Positions 17,115 through 26,900 of a DNA stretch of 64,000 bases are shown here, piece after piece. Numbering within the stretch: position 1 is the first letter of the stretch; every line of letters begins with the position of its first letter. Below the pieces are notes generated by a model. The model had not been told where the DNA came from. It was given only the letters and a program-made list of their open reading frames with translations, and did not search any database. The stretch is from Pontibacter indicus. GTDB taxonomy: Bacteria > Bacteroidota > Bacteroidia > Cytophagales > Hymenobacteraceae. The translations under genes and the position numbers were made by a program. Where the stretch lies: positions 1,922,001 to 1,986,000 of the forward strand of contig NZ_FTPP01000001.1 in NCBI RefSeq assembly GCF_900156345.1, written 5' to 3'.

Positions 17115-18347
17115 ATGATACAACCCATCTTAATCCTCGGTGCCTTAGTACTTGGCCTCAACAGCTGTTCGCCGAAGCAAAGCCCTGCTGCTACCGCAGA
17201 ACAGAACACACCCGTAACCGAAACCACCACTGCCCCGGAAGCGCCTGCGGCCAAGCCCCTGGTATTGGGCGCTGAGCAAATGGACCGTTACCTGAAGCAA
17301 CTGGAAGGCAAGCGGGTAGGCATGGTCGTGAACCAGACCTCTGTGATTGGCAAGACGCATTTGGTAGACACCCTGATCAGCCGTGGCGTGCAAGTGACCA
17401 CCATTTTTGCCCCTGAGCACGGTTTCCGTGGCGAAGCCGACGCTGGTGCGCACATCAAGGACGCGAAAGACACCAAAACGGGATTGCCAATCATCTCGCT
17501 CTATGGCAGCAACAAGAAGCCATCGAAAGACCAGATGAAGAACCTCGACGTGCTAGTGTTCGACATTCAGGACGTGGGCACGCGTTTCTACACCTACATC
17601 AGTACGATGCACTACGCCATGGAGGCCTGCGCCGAGAATGGTAAAAAGATGCTCGTGCTGGACCGTCCGAACCCGAATGGTCACTATGTAGACGGCCCTG
17701 TGCTGGATATGGCACACAAGTCCTTCGTAGGCATGCACCCGATTCCGATTGTGCACGGCCTCACCGTAGGCGAACTGGCTGAGATGATCAACGGCGAGAA
17801 ATGGCTGGAAGGCGAGAGAAGCTGCGACCTGACCGTGATTAAAATGGACAACTACGACCACACGATGGCTTACGAACTGCCTGTGCGTCCTTCCCCGAAC
17901 CTGCCGAACACGCAGTCTATCGCGCTATATCCTTCGATCTGCTTCTTTGAGGGCACGAACGTGAGCGTAGGCCGCGGCACACCTACTCCGTTTCAGGTAA
18001 TCGGCTCGCCGTTCTACCAGAAGGAGGATTACTCGTTTACTCCTGTGAGCATGCCGGGCGCCACTGACCCACCCCACAAAGGCGTAACCTGCTATGGCAT
18101 GGATCTGACTGACGTATCGCATGCACAGCCTTTCACGCTCAAGTACCTGCTGGAGATGTACAACAACTCGTCGAATAAAGAGAAATTCTTCAACAACTTC
18201 TTCGAGAAGCTGGCGGGCACCTCGGAGTTGCGCAAGCAAGTGATTGCCGGCAAAACAGAAGCTGAGATAAAAGCCAGCTGGGAGCCGGAGCTTTCGGATT
18301 ACAAAGTGCTCCGCAAAAACTACTTGCTATACCCTGATTTTGAATAG
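17115..18347 (+). CDS. NamZ/DUF1343 exo-beta-N-acetylmuramidase, lipoprotein
   Basis: Predicted to release terminal N-acetylmuramic acid from peptidoglycan fragments in the periplasm. The protein has 410 residues with a lipobox (GLNSCS, Cys18), a Thr/Ala/Pro-rich linker to about residue 48, then the DUF1343 core: VVNQTSVIGKTHLVDTL, APEHGFRGEADAG, DIQDVGTRFYTYI, LDRPNPNG and FFEGTNVSVGRGT. These are the family's conserved blocks. Fmt starts 4 bases after its stop, so the two genes are cotranscribed although functionally unrelated. Confidence 0.9.
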   Translation: MIQPILILGALVLGLNSCSPKQSPAATAEQNTPVTETTTAPEAPAAKPLVLGAEQMDRYLKQLEGKRVGMVVNQTSVIGKTHLVDTLISRGVQVTTIFAPEHGFRGEADAGAHIKDAKDTKTGLPIISLYGSNKKPSKDQMKNLDVLVFDIQDVGTRFYTYISTMHYAMEACAENGKKMLVLDRPNPNGHYVDGPVLDMAHKSFVGMHPIPIVHGLTVGELAEMINGEKWLEGERSCDLTVIKMDNYDHTMAYELPVRPSPNLPNTQSIALYPSICFFEGTNVSVGRGTPTPFQVIGSPFYQKEDYSFTPVSMPGATDPPHKGVTCYGMDLTDVSHAQPFTLKYLLEMYNNSSNKEKFFNNFFEKLAGTSELRKQVIAGKTEAEIKASWEPELSDYKVLRKNYLLYPDFE

Positions 18348-18351
18348 AACC

Positions 18352-19278
18352 ATGCCCGAATTGCGCATCGTGTTTATGGGTACGCCCGACTTTGCCGTGC
18401 CTACCCTGCAAGCACTCGTTGAGAATAAGTATAACGTAGTAGCCGTCATCACTGCTCCTGACAAACCAGCGGGTCGTGGTCAGAAGATTCAGCAGTCACC
18501 GGTGAAGGAATACGCCGTGTCGCAAGGTATACCCGTGCTGCAACCTACCAATCTGAAGTCGGAAGCTTTTTTGGATGAGCTGCGCAGCTACCAGGCCAAC
18601 CTGCAGATCATTGTGGCGTTCCGTATGCTGCCTGAAGTGGTGTGGGCGATGCCGGAACTGGGCTCTTTCAACATACATGGCTCCTTGCTGCCGCAATACC
18701 GCGGTGCCGCCCCTATCAACTGGGCCATCATCAATGGCGAAAAGGAAACAGGAGTTACCTCCTTCTTCCTGAAACACGAAATCGACACCGGCGACCTGAT
18801 TTTCCAGGACCGCGTGCCGATTTTGGAGGAAGATGATTTCGGCAGTATGTATGAGAAGTTGAAGCACAAAGGGGCCGAGCTTGCCGTGCGTACCGTGCAG
18901 GCCATCGAACGAGGCGAAATACAGCCCCAACCACAGCAAACCACTGTTGAGACGAAGCATGCGCCTAAGATTTTCAAAGAAACCTGCGAGATAGACTGGA
19001 ATCAGCCTGCCCGTCAGGTAAGAGATTTCATCCGTGGCCTTTCCCCTTACCCCGCTGCTTGGACGCGATTTGATGGCAAGACATTTAAAATCTTCAAGAC
19101 GGAAGTGCTGGAAAACGCTGGCTATACCTTAACACCTGGCCAAATCAAAACCGATAACAAAACCTACCTGCACGTACAGACTGCCGAGGGAGCTCTTTCA
19201 ATCCTGGACCTCCAGATGGAAGGCAAAAAGCGCATGCCGGTGCAGGATCTGCTCAGGGGATATAAGTTTGAGGTATAG
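18352..19278 (+). CDS. fmt: Methionyl-tRNA formyltransferase
   Basis: Formylates the initiator methionyl-tRNA for translation start. The protein has 308 residues from the ATG at 18352; an in-frame ATG four codons earlier overlaps the namZ end. Formyltransferase motifs are clear: RIVFMGTPDFAVPTL, APDKPAGRGQ, NIHGSLLPQYRGAAPINWAI (catalytic Asn/His) and ETGVTSFFLKHEIDTGDLI, with the C-terminal tRNA-binding domain after about residue 205. Confidence 0.96.
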   Translation: MPELRIVFMGTPDFAVPTLQALVENKYNVVAVITAPDKPAGRGQKIQQSPVKEYAVSQGIPVLQPTNLKSEAFLDELRSYQANLQIIVAFRMLPEVVWAMPELGSFNIHGSLLPQYRGAAPINWAIINGEKETGVTSFFLKHEIDTGDLIFQDRVPILEEDDFGSMYEKLKHKGAELAVRTVQAIERGEIQPQPQQTTVETKHAPKIFKETCEIDWNQPARQVRDFIRGLSPYPAAWTRFDGKTFKIFKTEVLENAGYTLTPGQIKTDNKTYLHVQTAEGALSILDLQMEGKKRMPVQDLLRGYKFEV

Positions 19279-19402
19279 CAAAAGTCAGTTTAGGTATAAC
19301 GTGCAAGGTGAAGGTATAGCAAGGCCTCCTTCAACATATATATTACCCTTGCACGGTATCCAATTCGCACATTAGCACATTAATAAATTAGCACATTACA
19401 CT
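19279..19402. other. fmt-folA spacer with octamers and inverted words
   Basis: A 124-base spacer. It contains AGGTATAG twice, a GTGCAAGG ... CCTTGCAC inverted pair about 50 bases apart, and a duplicated word (AGCACATTA) just before folA. Confidence 0.5.
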
Positions 19403-19894
19403 ATGATCGCTATCGTCGTCGCCATTGCCGAAAACAACGTCATCGGGAAGGACAACCAGTTAATCTGGTATCTGCCCGCCGACTTGCGCCATTTCAAGCA
19501 AAAGACCATGGGGCATCCCATGATTATGGGTCGCAAAACGTTCGAGTCTATCGGCAAGCCCCTCCCCGGCCGCACCACCATCATCGTAACGCGGCAGGAA
19601 GATTACAAGGCCGAAGGCTGTATTGTAGTGAACTCCGTGGAAAAAGCGATCGAAAAAGGCAAGGAACTGGACAGCGAACAGATAAGCATTGTGGGAGGCG
19701 CTGAGATTTACAGGCAAGCCTTACCGTTTGTAGACACGCTATACCTGACACAAGTGCATCATGCATTTGAGGGCGATACTTTCTTTCCGGAGTTGAAGGA
19801 GGAGGATTGGCAGGAAGTATATGCGGAAAGCCATGATCCGGACGAGAAAAACAAGTATGCCTATACCTTCAAAGAGCTTCGCCGCAAGGTATAG
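19403..19894 (+). CDS. folA: Dihydrofolate reductase
   Basis: Reduces dihydrofolate to tetrahydrofolate with NADPH. The protein has 163 residues, normal length. Motifs include IAIVVAIAENNVIGKDNQL, LPADLRHFKQKTMGHPMIMG, KTFESIGKPLPGRTTIIVT and SIVGGAEIYRQAL. The last codons (CGC AAG GTA TAG) form the first unit of a 13-bp tandem array that runs 136 bases past the stop, so the array probably arose by duplication of this gene end. Confidence 0.96.
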   Translation: MIAIVVAIAENNVIGKDNQLIWYLPADLRHFKQKTMGHPMIMGRKTFESIGKPLPGRTTIIVTRQEDYKAEGCIVVNSVEKAIEKGKELDSEQISIVGGAEIYRQALPFVDTLYLTQVHHAFEGDTFFPELKEEDWQEVYAESHDPDEKNKYAYTFKELRRKV

Positions 19895-20030
19895 CCGCAA
19901 GGTATAGCCGCAAGGTATAGCCGCAAGGTATAGCCGCAAGGTATAGCCGCAAGGTATAGCCGCAAGGTATAGCCGCAAGGTATAGCCGCAAGGTATAGCC
20001 GCAAGGTATAGCCGCAAGGTATAGCCGCAA
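19881..20030. repeat. Tandem array of 11 identical 13-bp units plus a partial unit
   Basis: The unit GCCGCAAGGTATA is repeated without a single difference 11 times (19881-20023), followed by GCCGCAA (20024-20030). Unit one includes the final codons and stop of folA. Each unit holds one copy of the genome-abundant octamer AGGTATAG across the junction. It is a minisatellite likely to vary in copy number; it separates folA from its terminator. Confidence 0.97.
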
Positions 20031-20066
20031 TAGAAAAGGAGCACCTAACGGTGCTCCTTTTCTATT
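20029..20066. terminator. Bidirectional terminator between folA and the C25 peptidase gene
   Basis: AATAGAAAAGGAGCACC (20029-20045) and GGTGCTCCTTTTCTATT (20050-20066) form a perfect 17-bp stem with a TAAC loop. A/T-rich outer arms give T-runs on either strand, suiting the convergent genes. Confidence 0.85.
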
Positions 20067-20090
20067 TGAATGTGAATTTAGGTACTCGGC

Positions 20091-23000
20091 TTACCGCAGG
20101 ATGTAAACCTTGCCATACCCGTTCACAAAGCCCTTGTCACCCTTCTTCCAGATATGCTTCATCTCCTCTGTATCTTTCGGCATTACTACACGGTAGAGGT
20201 ACACCCCGTTAGCTAGCTTGTCGCCATACATATCGGTACCATCCCAAGCATACTCCGTTTTATTATTGCCAATACGGATCGGACCGATCTCCTCCCGCAT
20301 AATCTCCTTTACAATCTTGCCCGTCACGGTCATGATCTGGATTTTAAAATCATTTGGAATTACGCCACCGGTTAGCGTAAAAATGAACTGCGTCTTGGTA
20401 GAGAAAGGATTTGGGTACGGGTAAAAGTTCGTGATCTTAGACTCGTTCTCTACTTCAAAGTTGATTTTGTATGAAGAATTACCAGAGGCTTTTCCTGTCG
20501 CATCTTTGCCCTTTACTTCCAAGGTATAGATGCCATTCTCCAGACGTTCTGGCTTGTACTCGAAACGGAAATCATTTTTTTCGTCTGCCGGGAAAACACG
20601 AAGCTCACTCGGCTTTGCAGATTCTCTAACATCAACTGAGACATTGGTTGCATTATTAGTTAAGTAGACTTCCATTGCATCAGCATTTTCTAAATAGACA
20701 TGTTTGTTTTCGTCTTTCATGGTAATGCTGATGAGAGGACTTGGCGCCACTAGTTCTCCATCCATAATATGTACGCCGTCAAAAGCCACATCCATAATCG
20801 GGTGTAACTTCGATTTTACCCCAAAGTTCACTTCATAGATGTTGTTCTGGTACTGCTGTTCCGGCTGCAACTGCGGGTTCACGTACATGCTCAGCTTATA
20901 ATTCCCATCTAGGTCGAGCGTTGGCATCGTATAATTGAACGTGGCTGTTTTATTTCCTTCTAGTGCCTCGATTTTAAATTGAGACACACGGGGCTCTATA
21001 CCTTCACCGGTAAGTGTTACCTCCACTGTTATCGAATCACGGAATGCATAAGGTGTCACATTTTGGAATGCCATCGGCATTTCTATCCTGCCGCGGTTTG
21101 CTTGCTGTCCCACTATTTCATCACTTACTTCTACCAAGTCAGGCCTTATTACCCCTTCTGGGGCTGCCTGATAATATACCAGCCATTGTTTCAGTTGCGG
21201 TACTGTTTGGTTTTCTGTATCCGATAATTCTGCCTGCAACTGCAGATGCGGGTACCTTGCGGCATCTATCTGGCTTAAGTCAAAGGATTTGGTCGTTACC
21301 GCATCATTCAGTAACTCACGATTTCCGTCAATTCCAATTCCAAACAGCTTCAGTAGATAGCTGTCATTGCCTGCCTTATAACGCTCAATGTTGTGGTGCA
21401 GGGTGCCCCACTTCAATGCAGGACCGATTAAGGTGGAGGTGATGGAACCTTGGATGCTGAAAGTATTAATGGTAGCTCGTAAAGCAATTTCTTGAGAAGT
21501 AGGTAAAATTTCATCCGAAAGATTAGGGCCTAATTCTTGTATGCTACCAGGTTCAGCACCTTTATGACCGACAAAGGCAAACGGGTAACCTGTCTTTAAT
21601 TCATCAATTAAGCTTGAACCGACACTTCTAAACGCCGCTTTCAGTTCGGGTGTAAATAATTCAAACGGCACTTGATTAACACTAACTCCCGCCACATAAT
21701 AGCCTGCAGGAATGTTTGTCAGAAATCGCTGTAAGTTTGCCCGTATAGTTGGGTTATTTAAGTCTCCAAATTGATATATGTTTGGTATAATAGAGCACGG
21801 ATTGAATCCCGGCACCCTTGACTTGTTTAAGTTCTTATCATCAAAAACGATGAAGAACATGCGTGGAACAGCTGAAGTGCGATAGTTACCGCAAGCTGGG
21901 TCCAACTCTGCGATTCCATTATTGACAATAGTGTGAATCGGATAGGTAAATCTTTTATCTCCTCCAATAGTCCTTATCTCAATATTTTTATAAAGTTCGC
22001 TGAAGTTCCAGGTTTGTTCTTTATCCTTGATTTCAACTCCACTTTTCTTAGCTGACTTAAACTGCCCCGCATGGCTTTGCGACCATCCCCCTTGGCTATC
22101 TTTTACATACCTGAATGAACTATTGACCCAGACTGTATCTTCGGACTCAGCAAAGGAGGCAAAGCGTGCTCTCCAGTAAAATACTGTACTATCCGTATTA
22201 GTGTTTTGAATTGGAAGTGAAACCTCCCATGCGGGCAGAGTGCCTGCCTGAACTTGCTTAAACTGTTTTAACCCAGAGTTAAATTTATGTGTCGTGTCAA
22301 TTTCAAAGTAAACTCCTTTAGGTTCGGCCCTGAGCTGAGTAGACTGAACAACCAGATTCACCTTGGGCGAATTTATAATTGCAAACTCCATCGGAGCGAG
22401 CAAGGAAATACCTGAACTGGGAAAAAAATGATTTAATATCAAGGTATTGTTGCCTTCATTTATTTCATCAATATTCGACGGACTATCTAAAATTACTTCA
22501 ATCCTGTTCATGCCCGCTGCAACAAATGTGAACTCTTTATTGGACAGAGGAAGCGTTAATTGCTCTCTGTACAATATTGGCTTCACTTTTATAATGACAG
22601 GAGCTAACTGCGTGTTATCAGGTAATGTTCGCTTTACAGTTACAGACACAGAATCTGTTATAGCTTTACCAAGATTTATTGCATTGACAGTCAGTACAAG
22701 ATTTTCTGTTGCTGCAATAGCCACATTCCCGTCAGCATCTCTTAAACTATAGTTATTGTTCTCGAAAGCATAATCTGGCTTGGCAGGGGAGTAGAATTTA
22801 AATGCAGGGTCTCCTTGCAATACCATCTGGGTCATTGTAGCGACATGCTCCCCTCGGTGATAAGCTGAACTTGTAGAATAATAGCGCTTAATTACTTCTT
22901 GCTGAATCTCTCCGATCGTGCGTCCCCAAAAAGCATTATCAGCAAAAGCCACTTGATAAACCCTACTGGAGAACTCATTTAGAGGTCCATCAGCTGCAAT

Positions 23001-25148
23001 GTAGGTCTGAGCCATATAAGAGAGGGCTCCCTTTTCAGGTGTTAATATCCAGTCCTCGCCAAATGACCTGAAATTATAAATGAAAGCATCACCATTGTAA
23101 CAGCCATTCATTAATACAGCTGGATACTTACCCTTATTTTTATATCCGTGAATGCTTTCGGATACATACCCAATATCAATTTCAGATGTATTCACACCTG
23201 AGTGCCCAAAAAATGTCATTAAAGAAAGTCCAGCATTTACCTCTTCAGAAACATTAAGTCTGGTAATTGCTTCACTTACTTCTTGACGGAACATTTCAAG
23301 TACGTTTGCTCCAAAGAAAGGCCCCTTAGCTATATTCTTATAGTTTGTTAACCAATTTTTAAATAGGCTGATTTGAGCACTGGTTGCCCCTCCTCCCAGA
23401 TGCATCATATTCTTACGCCAGGCCAAGCCTTCCGGAAGTGCTTCATTTTCCTTCATTTTATTCAAATAGGAAATGATGTCTTCAGGCGTCGTGGCAGGCA
23501 GTCGGCCAGTGGGCACACGGGGTTCATACCGATTGTTCCTAAAATCGGCGGTAAAGAAAACATCAGATGATGGTATCATCCCCGTCGGCACCAGGTCATA
23601 TTCATACACTTTGGGGTGACGGTCTCCAATATGGTAAAAACTCCACTTATTATTATGCACCGCTCTGTAATCATCCCAGGCATATTTCATCCCCTTCCCG
23701 ATTATAAACAAATGTTTCTCGCGGCTGGCAGTGAGCATGTATGACATGAACTTGCGCACCGCATTCGACGAATACTCACCATAATGAAATTGGTCAACCA
23801 CTTGGTCTACATGCACTAACAACGTATCGTAACCACCACCAGCTGCCGATGCCCGATAAGCTGCATATTCTACTGGGGCAGGCCTTGATGCTCCCACAGG
23901 TTTCATAAGGCGTTTGTTGGTCAGTATAATGTAATTATGTGCATCTGCACTGATATTTCTGAAGCGCAACGTCTCTGCATTCCCAGATGCTTTAAAAGAA
24001 CGACTTGTATTGGCTAATAATATCTTGTGCGTTCTGTTTTCTGTAGGCACTGCAAAACCTTTCGCTTGTCCGCTCATGTGTCCTACTATGCGCACAGGGT
24101 TAGCGGGGTCTGTAATGTCATAAGCCACAGTAGTCTCGTTGGCACCATTAAACAAAAAGTAGGGAGTAGAAGCACGTGTAGAGTCAGTATAAAACACTAA
24201 GGCATTACTGACAAACGTGTTCTTGCGAGCAAAAGTAACAGCTACATAAGACAGTGATACATCGTTTGATGGAGTGGCATCTGGCTGTGTCTGTACTCTG
24301 AAAAGCCCGTTCGCAGACAAATCACTGTATTCTAAGCCCCCGGATATCTTCTGATAGCCATACCCTTCTATTTTGAAACGGGTTAACGTCCTGGCCGCGC
24401 CCACAGGCGGCACAGCATTTAAGTTGCCTTCGTGCATATTGGCATTCACGCCGAAAACTACCGCCTCAAATCTGGGCTTCGGCCCTGTTGGCTCAGCGTT
24501 TATTAAGCCAGACACATCATAGTTCTTAGCAACTCTTGCATGAACTGACATATATCCCTCGCCTTCGTCCATCCAGGAAAGTAAGGATTTAGGCGTTCCG
24601 TGTTGCTGACCATAGTGATACCTGTCCACAAAAAACTGAGTGGCTTTATGCAAGTGATACGGCTCCGGCGTTTTCCCCGCCGGTGAAGGATTGACCTCCT
24701 GCATACGCTTTCCTCCGGTAGGATTCACTGTCAGGAAGTAGGCGGCAGTATCTGTATATAAACTGTAAAGCTGATGTGGCTGATGGGCCGGATTCTTATA
24801 CAGATCCTGGTCCAGGCGGCCGTCGTTGCGCTCGCCGTAGAATTCGATGAAGTCCTCCCTATCCAGACGACCATCTGCTTCGCCGGCCACGTGAATGGCG
24901 ACTTCCTTGCCCCTTCTGAAGAGCTGGAAGTGCTGTGGGTTGGTTCCGGCTAGGCCTAAACTATCCAGGAAGCCGTAGCTGAGGCGGTGGAGGCCTGTGT
25001 TGACCACCTTGAGCTTGTAGTAGGTTTTGCTGTAGTCGATCCACTCGTTGCCGTAGGGCGTGGGCGATTGGGCCTGGACCGTTGCCTGCAGACCGAATGC
25101 CAGCACGCTAACGAACAAAAACTGTAGGAAGAGTCTATGTATTTTCAT
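20091..25148 (-). CDS. Giant C25 (gingipain-like) cysteine peptidase, PorU2-type T9SS protein
   Basis: A secreted or surface protein of 1685 residues. A signal peptide (ending near VQAQS, residue 28) is followed by a propeptide-like beta region, then a peptidase C25 domain (about 430-810) with the catalytic histidine segment MTFFGHSGVNTSEID and cysteine segment LMNGCYNGDAF. Several CARDB/Ig-like beta domains follow, and a type IX secretion C-terminal domain of the FlgD-like kind (FYPYPNPFSTKTQFIF ... AWDGTDMYGDKLANGVYLYRVV). It is much longer than PorU itself (about 1,100 residues), matching the PorU2 group. It shares a unit with a PorV-like barrel gene 22 bases upstream. Its middle part is visibly AT-richer than its ends. 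Confidence 0.88.
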   Translation of the reverse strand: MKIHRLFLQFLFVSVLAFGLQATVQAQSPTPYGNEWIDYSKTYYKLKVVNTGLHRLSYGFLDSLGLAGTNPQHFQLFRRGKEVAIHVAGEADGRLDREDFIEFYGERNDGRLDQDLYKNPAHQPHQLYSLYTDTAAYFLTVNPTGGKRMQEVNPSPAGKTPEPYHLHKATQFFVDRYHYGQQHGTPKSLLSWMDEGEGYMSVHARVAKNYDVSGLINAEPTGPKPRFEAVVFGVNANMHEGNLNAVPPVGAARTLTRFKIEGYGYQKISGGLEYSDLSANGLFRVQTQPDATPSNDVSLSYVAVTFARKNTFVSNALVFYTDSTRASTPYFLFNGANETTVAYDITDPANPVRIVGHMSGQAKGFAVPTENRTHKILLANTSRSFKASGNAETLRFRNISADAHNYIILTNKRLMKPVGASRPAPVEYAAYRASAAGGGYDTLLVHVDQVVDQFHYGEYSSNAVRKFMSYMLTASREKHLFIIGKGMKYAWDDYRAVHNNKWSFYHIGDRHPKVYEYDLVPTGMIPSSDVFFTADFRNNRYEPRVPTGRLPATTPEDIISYLNKMKENEALPEGLAWRKNMMHLGGGATSAQISLFKNWLTNYKNIAKGPFFGANVLEMFRQEVSEAITRLNVSEEVNAGLSLMTFFGHSGVNTSEIDIGYVSESIHGYKNKGKYPAVLMNGCYNGDAFIYNFRSFGEDWILTPEKGALSYMAQTYIAADGPLNEFSSRVYQVAFADNAFWGRTIGEIQQEVIKRYYSTSSAYHRGEHVATMTQMVLQGDPAFKFYSPAKPDYAFENNNYSLRDADGNVAIAATENLVLTVNAINLGKAITDSVSVTVKRTLPDNTQLAPVIIKVKPILYREQLTLPLSNKEFTFVAAGMNRIEVILDSPSNIDEINEGNNTLILNHFFPSSGISLLAPMEFAIINSPKVNLVVQSTQLRAEPKGVYFEIDTTHKFNSGLKQFKQVQAGTLPAWEVSLPIQNTNTDSTVFYWRARFASFAESEDTVWVNSSFRYVKDSQGGWSQSHAGQFKSAKKSGVEIKDKEQTWNFSELYKNIEIRTIGGDKRFTYPIHTIVNNGIAELDPACGNYRTSAVPRMFFIVFDDKNLNKSRVPGFNPCSIIPNIYQFGDLNNPTIRANLQRFLTNIPAGYYVAGVSVNQVPFELFTPELKAAFRSVGSSLIDELKTGYPFAFVGHKGAEPGSIQELGPNLSDEILPTSQEIALRATINTFSIQGSITSTLIGPALKWGTLHHNIERYKAGNDSYLLKLFGIGIDGNRELLNDAVTTKSFDLSQIDAARYPHLQLQAELSDTENQTVPQLKQWLVYYQAAPEGVIRPDLVEVSDEIVGQQANRGRIEMPMAFQNVTPYAFRDSITVEVTLTGEGIEPRVSQFKIEALEGNKTATFNYTMPTLDLDGNYKLSMYVNPQLQPEQQYQNNIYEVNFGVKSKLHPIMDVAFDGVHIMDGELVAPSPLISITMKDENKHVYLENADAMEVYLTNNATNVSVDVRESAKPSELRVFPADEKNDFRFEYKPERLENGIYTLEVKGKDATGKASGNSSYKINFEVENESKITNFYPYPNPFSTKTQFIFTLTGGVIPNDFKIQIMTVTGKIVKEIMREEIGPIRIGNNKTEYAWDGTDMYGDKLANGVYLYRVVMPKDTEEMKHIWKKGDKGFVNGYGKVYILR

Positions 25149-25176
25149 CGGCTGTAAAACTTAAAACCGTATGTTG

Positions 25177-26271
25177 CTAATTGAAAGAATACCCTAAGGA
25201 AATGATAATGGAGTAAAGCCCTGCCGCGTTGGCCGTGTTCCCATCGCGTCCGTTGATGCGCGACATGGCCAGGTCGATGTTCAATCCATTATTCTGAAAG
25301 CCAACACCGAAGTTTGGCTGCACTTTGGAGGACATCCCTCCGTCAAAATTCCGGAATTGCTGGTAATTGTTCAGGCCGCCGCGCACAAACACGGTCTGGG
25401 CATAGGCCAGCTCCATCCCCACATGCGGGTCTACAGAGGCAAAATCAGATTTGAGGAGCACATTGCGTCGACCGTCGAAAGTAAAGTCCACGTCGGTGGC
25501 CAGAATGCCTGTTATTTTATCGGAAAAGGTGAAGTTCTTGGCGGCTCCCAGCACCAGACGCGGCAGGGTGAGCTCTGCTGTGCTTTCGGGCAGGTCGTTG
25601 CCGGTTTGCTGGTAAGTCTCCTCCAGCGCCTCCACATTATGCGTCCAGGCAGTGAAGGTGGTGGTCACGTCTTTGGCCATTACGCCGAACTGCCAGGTGC
25701 CGCGGCGCAGTTGGGCGCCTGCATCGAAACCGAATCCCCAGGCATTGGCAAACTCGCCTACGTTACGGTAAATGATCTTCGCATTCACCCCTAGTGTAAG
25801 GCCTTCAATTAGATTGCTCTTGCGGGCATAGGAAAGCAGCATCGCGTAATCGGCCACGGAGAAGAAGCGGATGCTGTCGTACTGGATGTAGCCGTACTCG
25901 TTCTGCAGGCGGCGGGTATCCACGATGTCGTCTACGCCGAGGCGGATGACTGAAACGGCCAGCGCGCTGCTCGAGTCGATGGGCATGGCAAAGCTACCGA
26001 AGTCATTTTTGGCGATGCCCGCAAATAGTTCGGAGTGCATCAAGGCGATGTTATACCTGTTGCGAAGCTGCACCAAACCGGCCGGGTTCCAGAAGCCAGC
26101 CGTGGCATCGTCGGCTATGGCTACCTGCACGTTGCCCATGCCGAGCGCCCGGGCTCCCACGCCAATGTTCAAGAACTCGTTGCTGTACTTCGGCGTGGAC
26201 ACCTGCGCCACGGCAGCCCCACTCACAATACACAGCACGGCAATAAGTAGAGAAAGGGTAAATCTGTTCAT
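25177..26271 (-). CDS. PorV/PorQ-family outer-membrane beta-barrel protein (PorV2-like)
   Basis: A 364-residue outer-membrane protein with a signal peptide (ending AAVAQ) and the family signature at the mature N-terminus: YSNEFLNIGVGARALGMGNVQVAIADDATAGFWNPAGL. The rest alternates amphipathic strands as in FadL-like barrels and ends in aromatic F-N (LGYSFN). The ATG at 26271 is chosen over a GTG two codons earlier. It is immediately upstream of the C25 peptidase gene, and PorV proteins shuttle T9SS cargo or anchor PorU, so the two probably act together. Confidence 0.87.
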   Translation of the reverse strand: MNRFTLSLLIAVLCIVSGAAVAQVSTPKYSNEFLNIGVGARALGMGNVQVAIADDATAGFWNPAGLVQLRNRYNIALMHSELFAGIAKNDFGSFAMPIDSSSALAVSVIRLGVDDIVDTRRLQNEYGYIQYDSIRFFSVADYAMLLSYARKSNLIEGLTLGVNAKIIYRNVGEFANAWGFGFDAGAQLRRGTWQFGVMAKDVTTTFTAWTHNVEALEETYQQTGNDLPESTAELTLPRLVLGAAKNFTFSDKITGILATDVDFTFDGRRNVLLKSDFASVDPHVGMELAYAQTVFVRGGLNNYQQFRNFDGGMSSKVQPNFGVGFQNNGLNIDLAMSRINGRDGNTANAAGLYSIIISLGYSFN

Positions 26272-26500
26272 AGGCACAGGTATACTGTCACTTCAGGGGT
26301 CTTAAAAAGAAATATGTCCGCTCGGTTAAAAAAATATTTACCGCTCTCCTGGCAGGGCAATTTGCCTCCTAACACTTCAGAAACTGAATTAGTTGACTTT
26401 CTGCGACATTTTTTCGCATCCAAAAATAATCATTTTTATCCACAATAAGGTGCTGCATAAACCCTTTCAAAAAAGTTTCGTAATTATTTTTACACAGTAC

Positions 26501-26532
26501 CTTGCGTCACATAGTACCTTTTATTAACTTTG
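26501..26532 (+). promoter_or_regulatory. Promoter of the padR-pspC unit
   Basis: CTTG (26501-26504), 20 bases, then TAACTTTG (26525-26532), a full -7 match and near-full -33 match to the Bacteroidota consensus. The PadR ATG follows 23 bases later. Confidence 0.75.
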
Positions 26533-26555
26533 CTTCAACATTAAACGGAATCATC

Positions 26556-26900
26556 ATGAAAGTAGAAAACACACAAGTGCAGATGCGGAAGGGAATTCTG
26601 GAATTCTGCATCCTGGAGATTATCGCTCGTGGTGAGGTATATGCGTCCGATATGTTGGAGGAGCTGACAGCTGCCAAGATGATAGTAGTGGAGGGAACCC
26701 TTTATCCTCTCCTTACTCGCCTCAAGAATGCGGGGCTTCTCGACTACAGTTGGGTCGAATCTACCTCCGGGCCTCCCCGCAAGTATTACAAACTGACCGA
26801 AACCGGAAGCACCTTTCTGGAACAGCTCCGGGAAACATGGGGCGAACTGGTAGCTTCCACTGAATTCATCATGCAAAACAAGAAAGCGCAGCAATCATGA
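26556..26900 (+). CDS. PadR-family transcriptional regulator
   Basis: A 114-residue winged-helix regulator: LEFCILEIIARGEVYASDMLEEL, then VEGTLYPLLTRLKNAGLLDY and GPPRKYYKLTETG, the PadR wing signature. The ATG at 26556 is chosen because an upstream in-frame start lies within the promoter. Its last 4 bases overlap the start of the PspC gene (ATGA), the usual arrangement in Bacteroidota, where PadR controls a PspC-domain membrane protein. Confidence 0.92.
   Translation: MKVENTQVQMRKGILEFCILEIIARGEVYASDMLEELTAAKMIVVEGTLYPLLTRLKNAGLLDYSWVESTSGPPRKYYKLTETGSTFLEQLRETWGELVASTEFIMQNKKAQQS

Noticed and set aside
19881-20030. Tandem array as a CRISPR
   Set aside because: Units are contiguous 13-mers with no spacers and no cas genes nearby.
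19739-20044. A 101-codon minus-strand frame with repeating LYLAAIPCGYTLR segments
   Set aside because: It is the translation of the 13-bp tandem array plus antisense folA; no start context and no protein-like composition.
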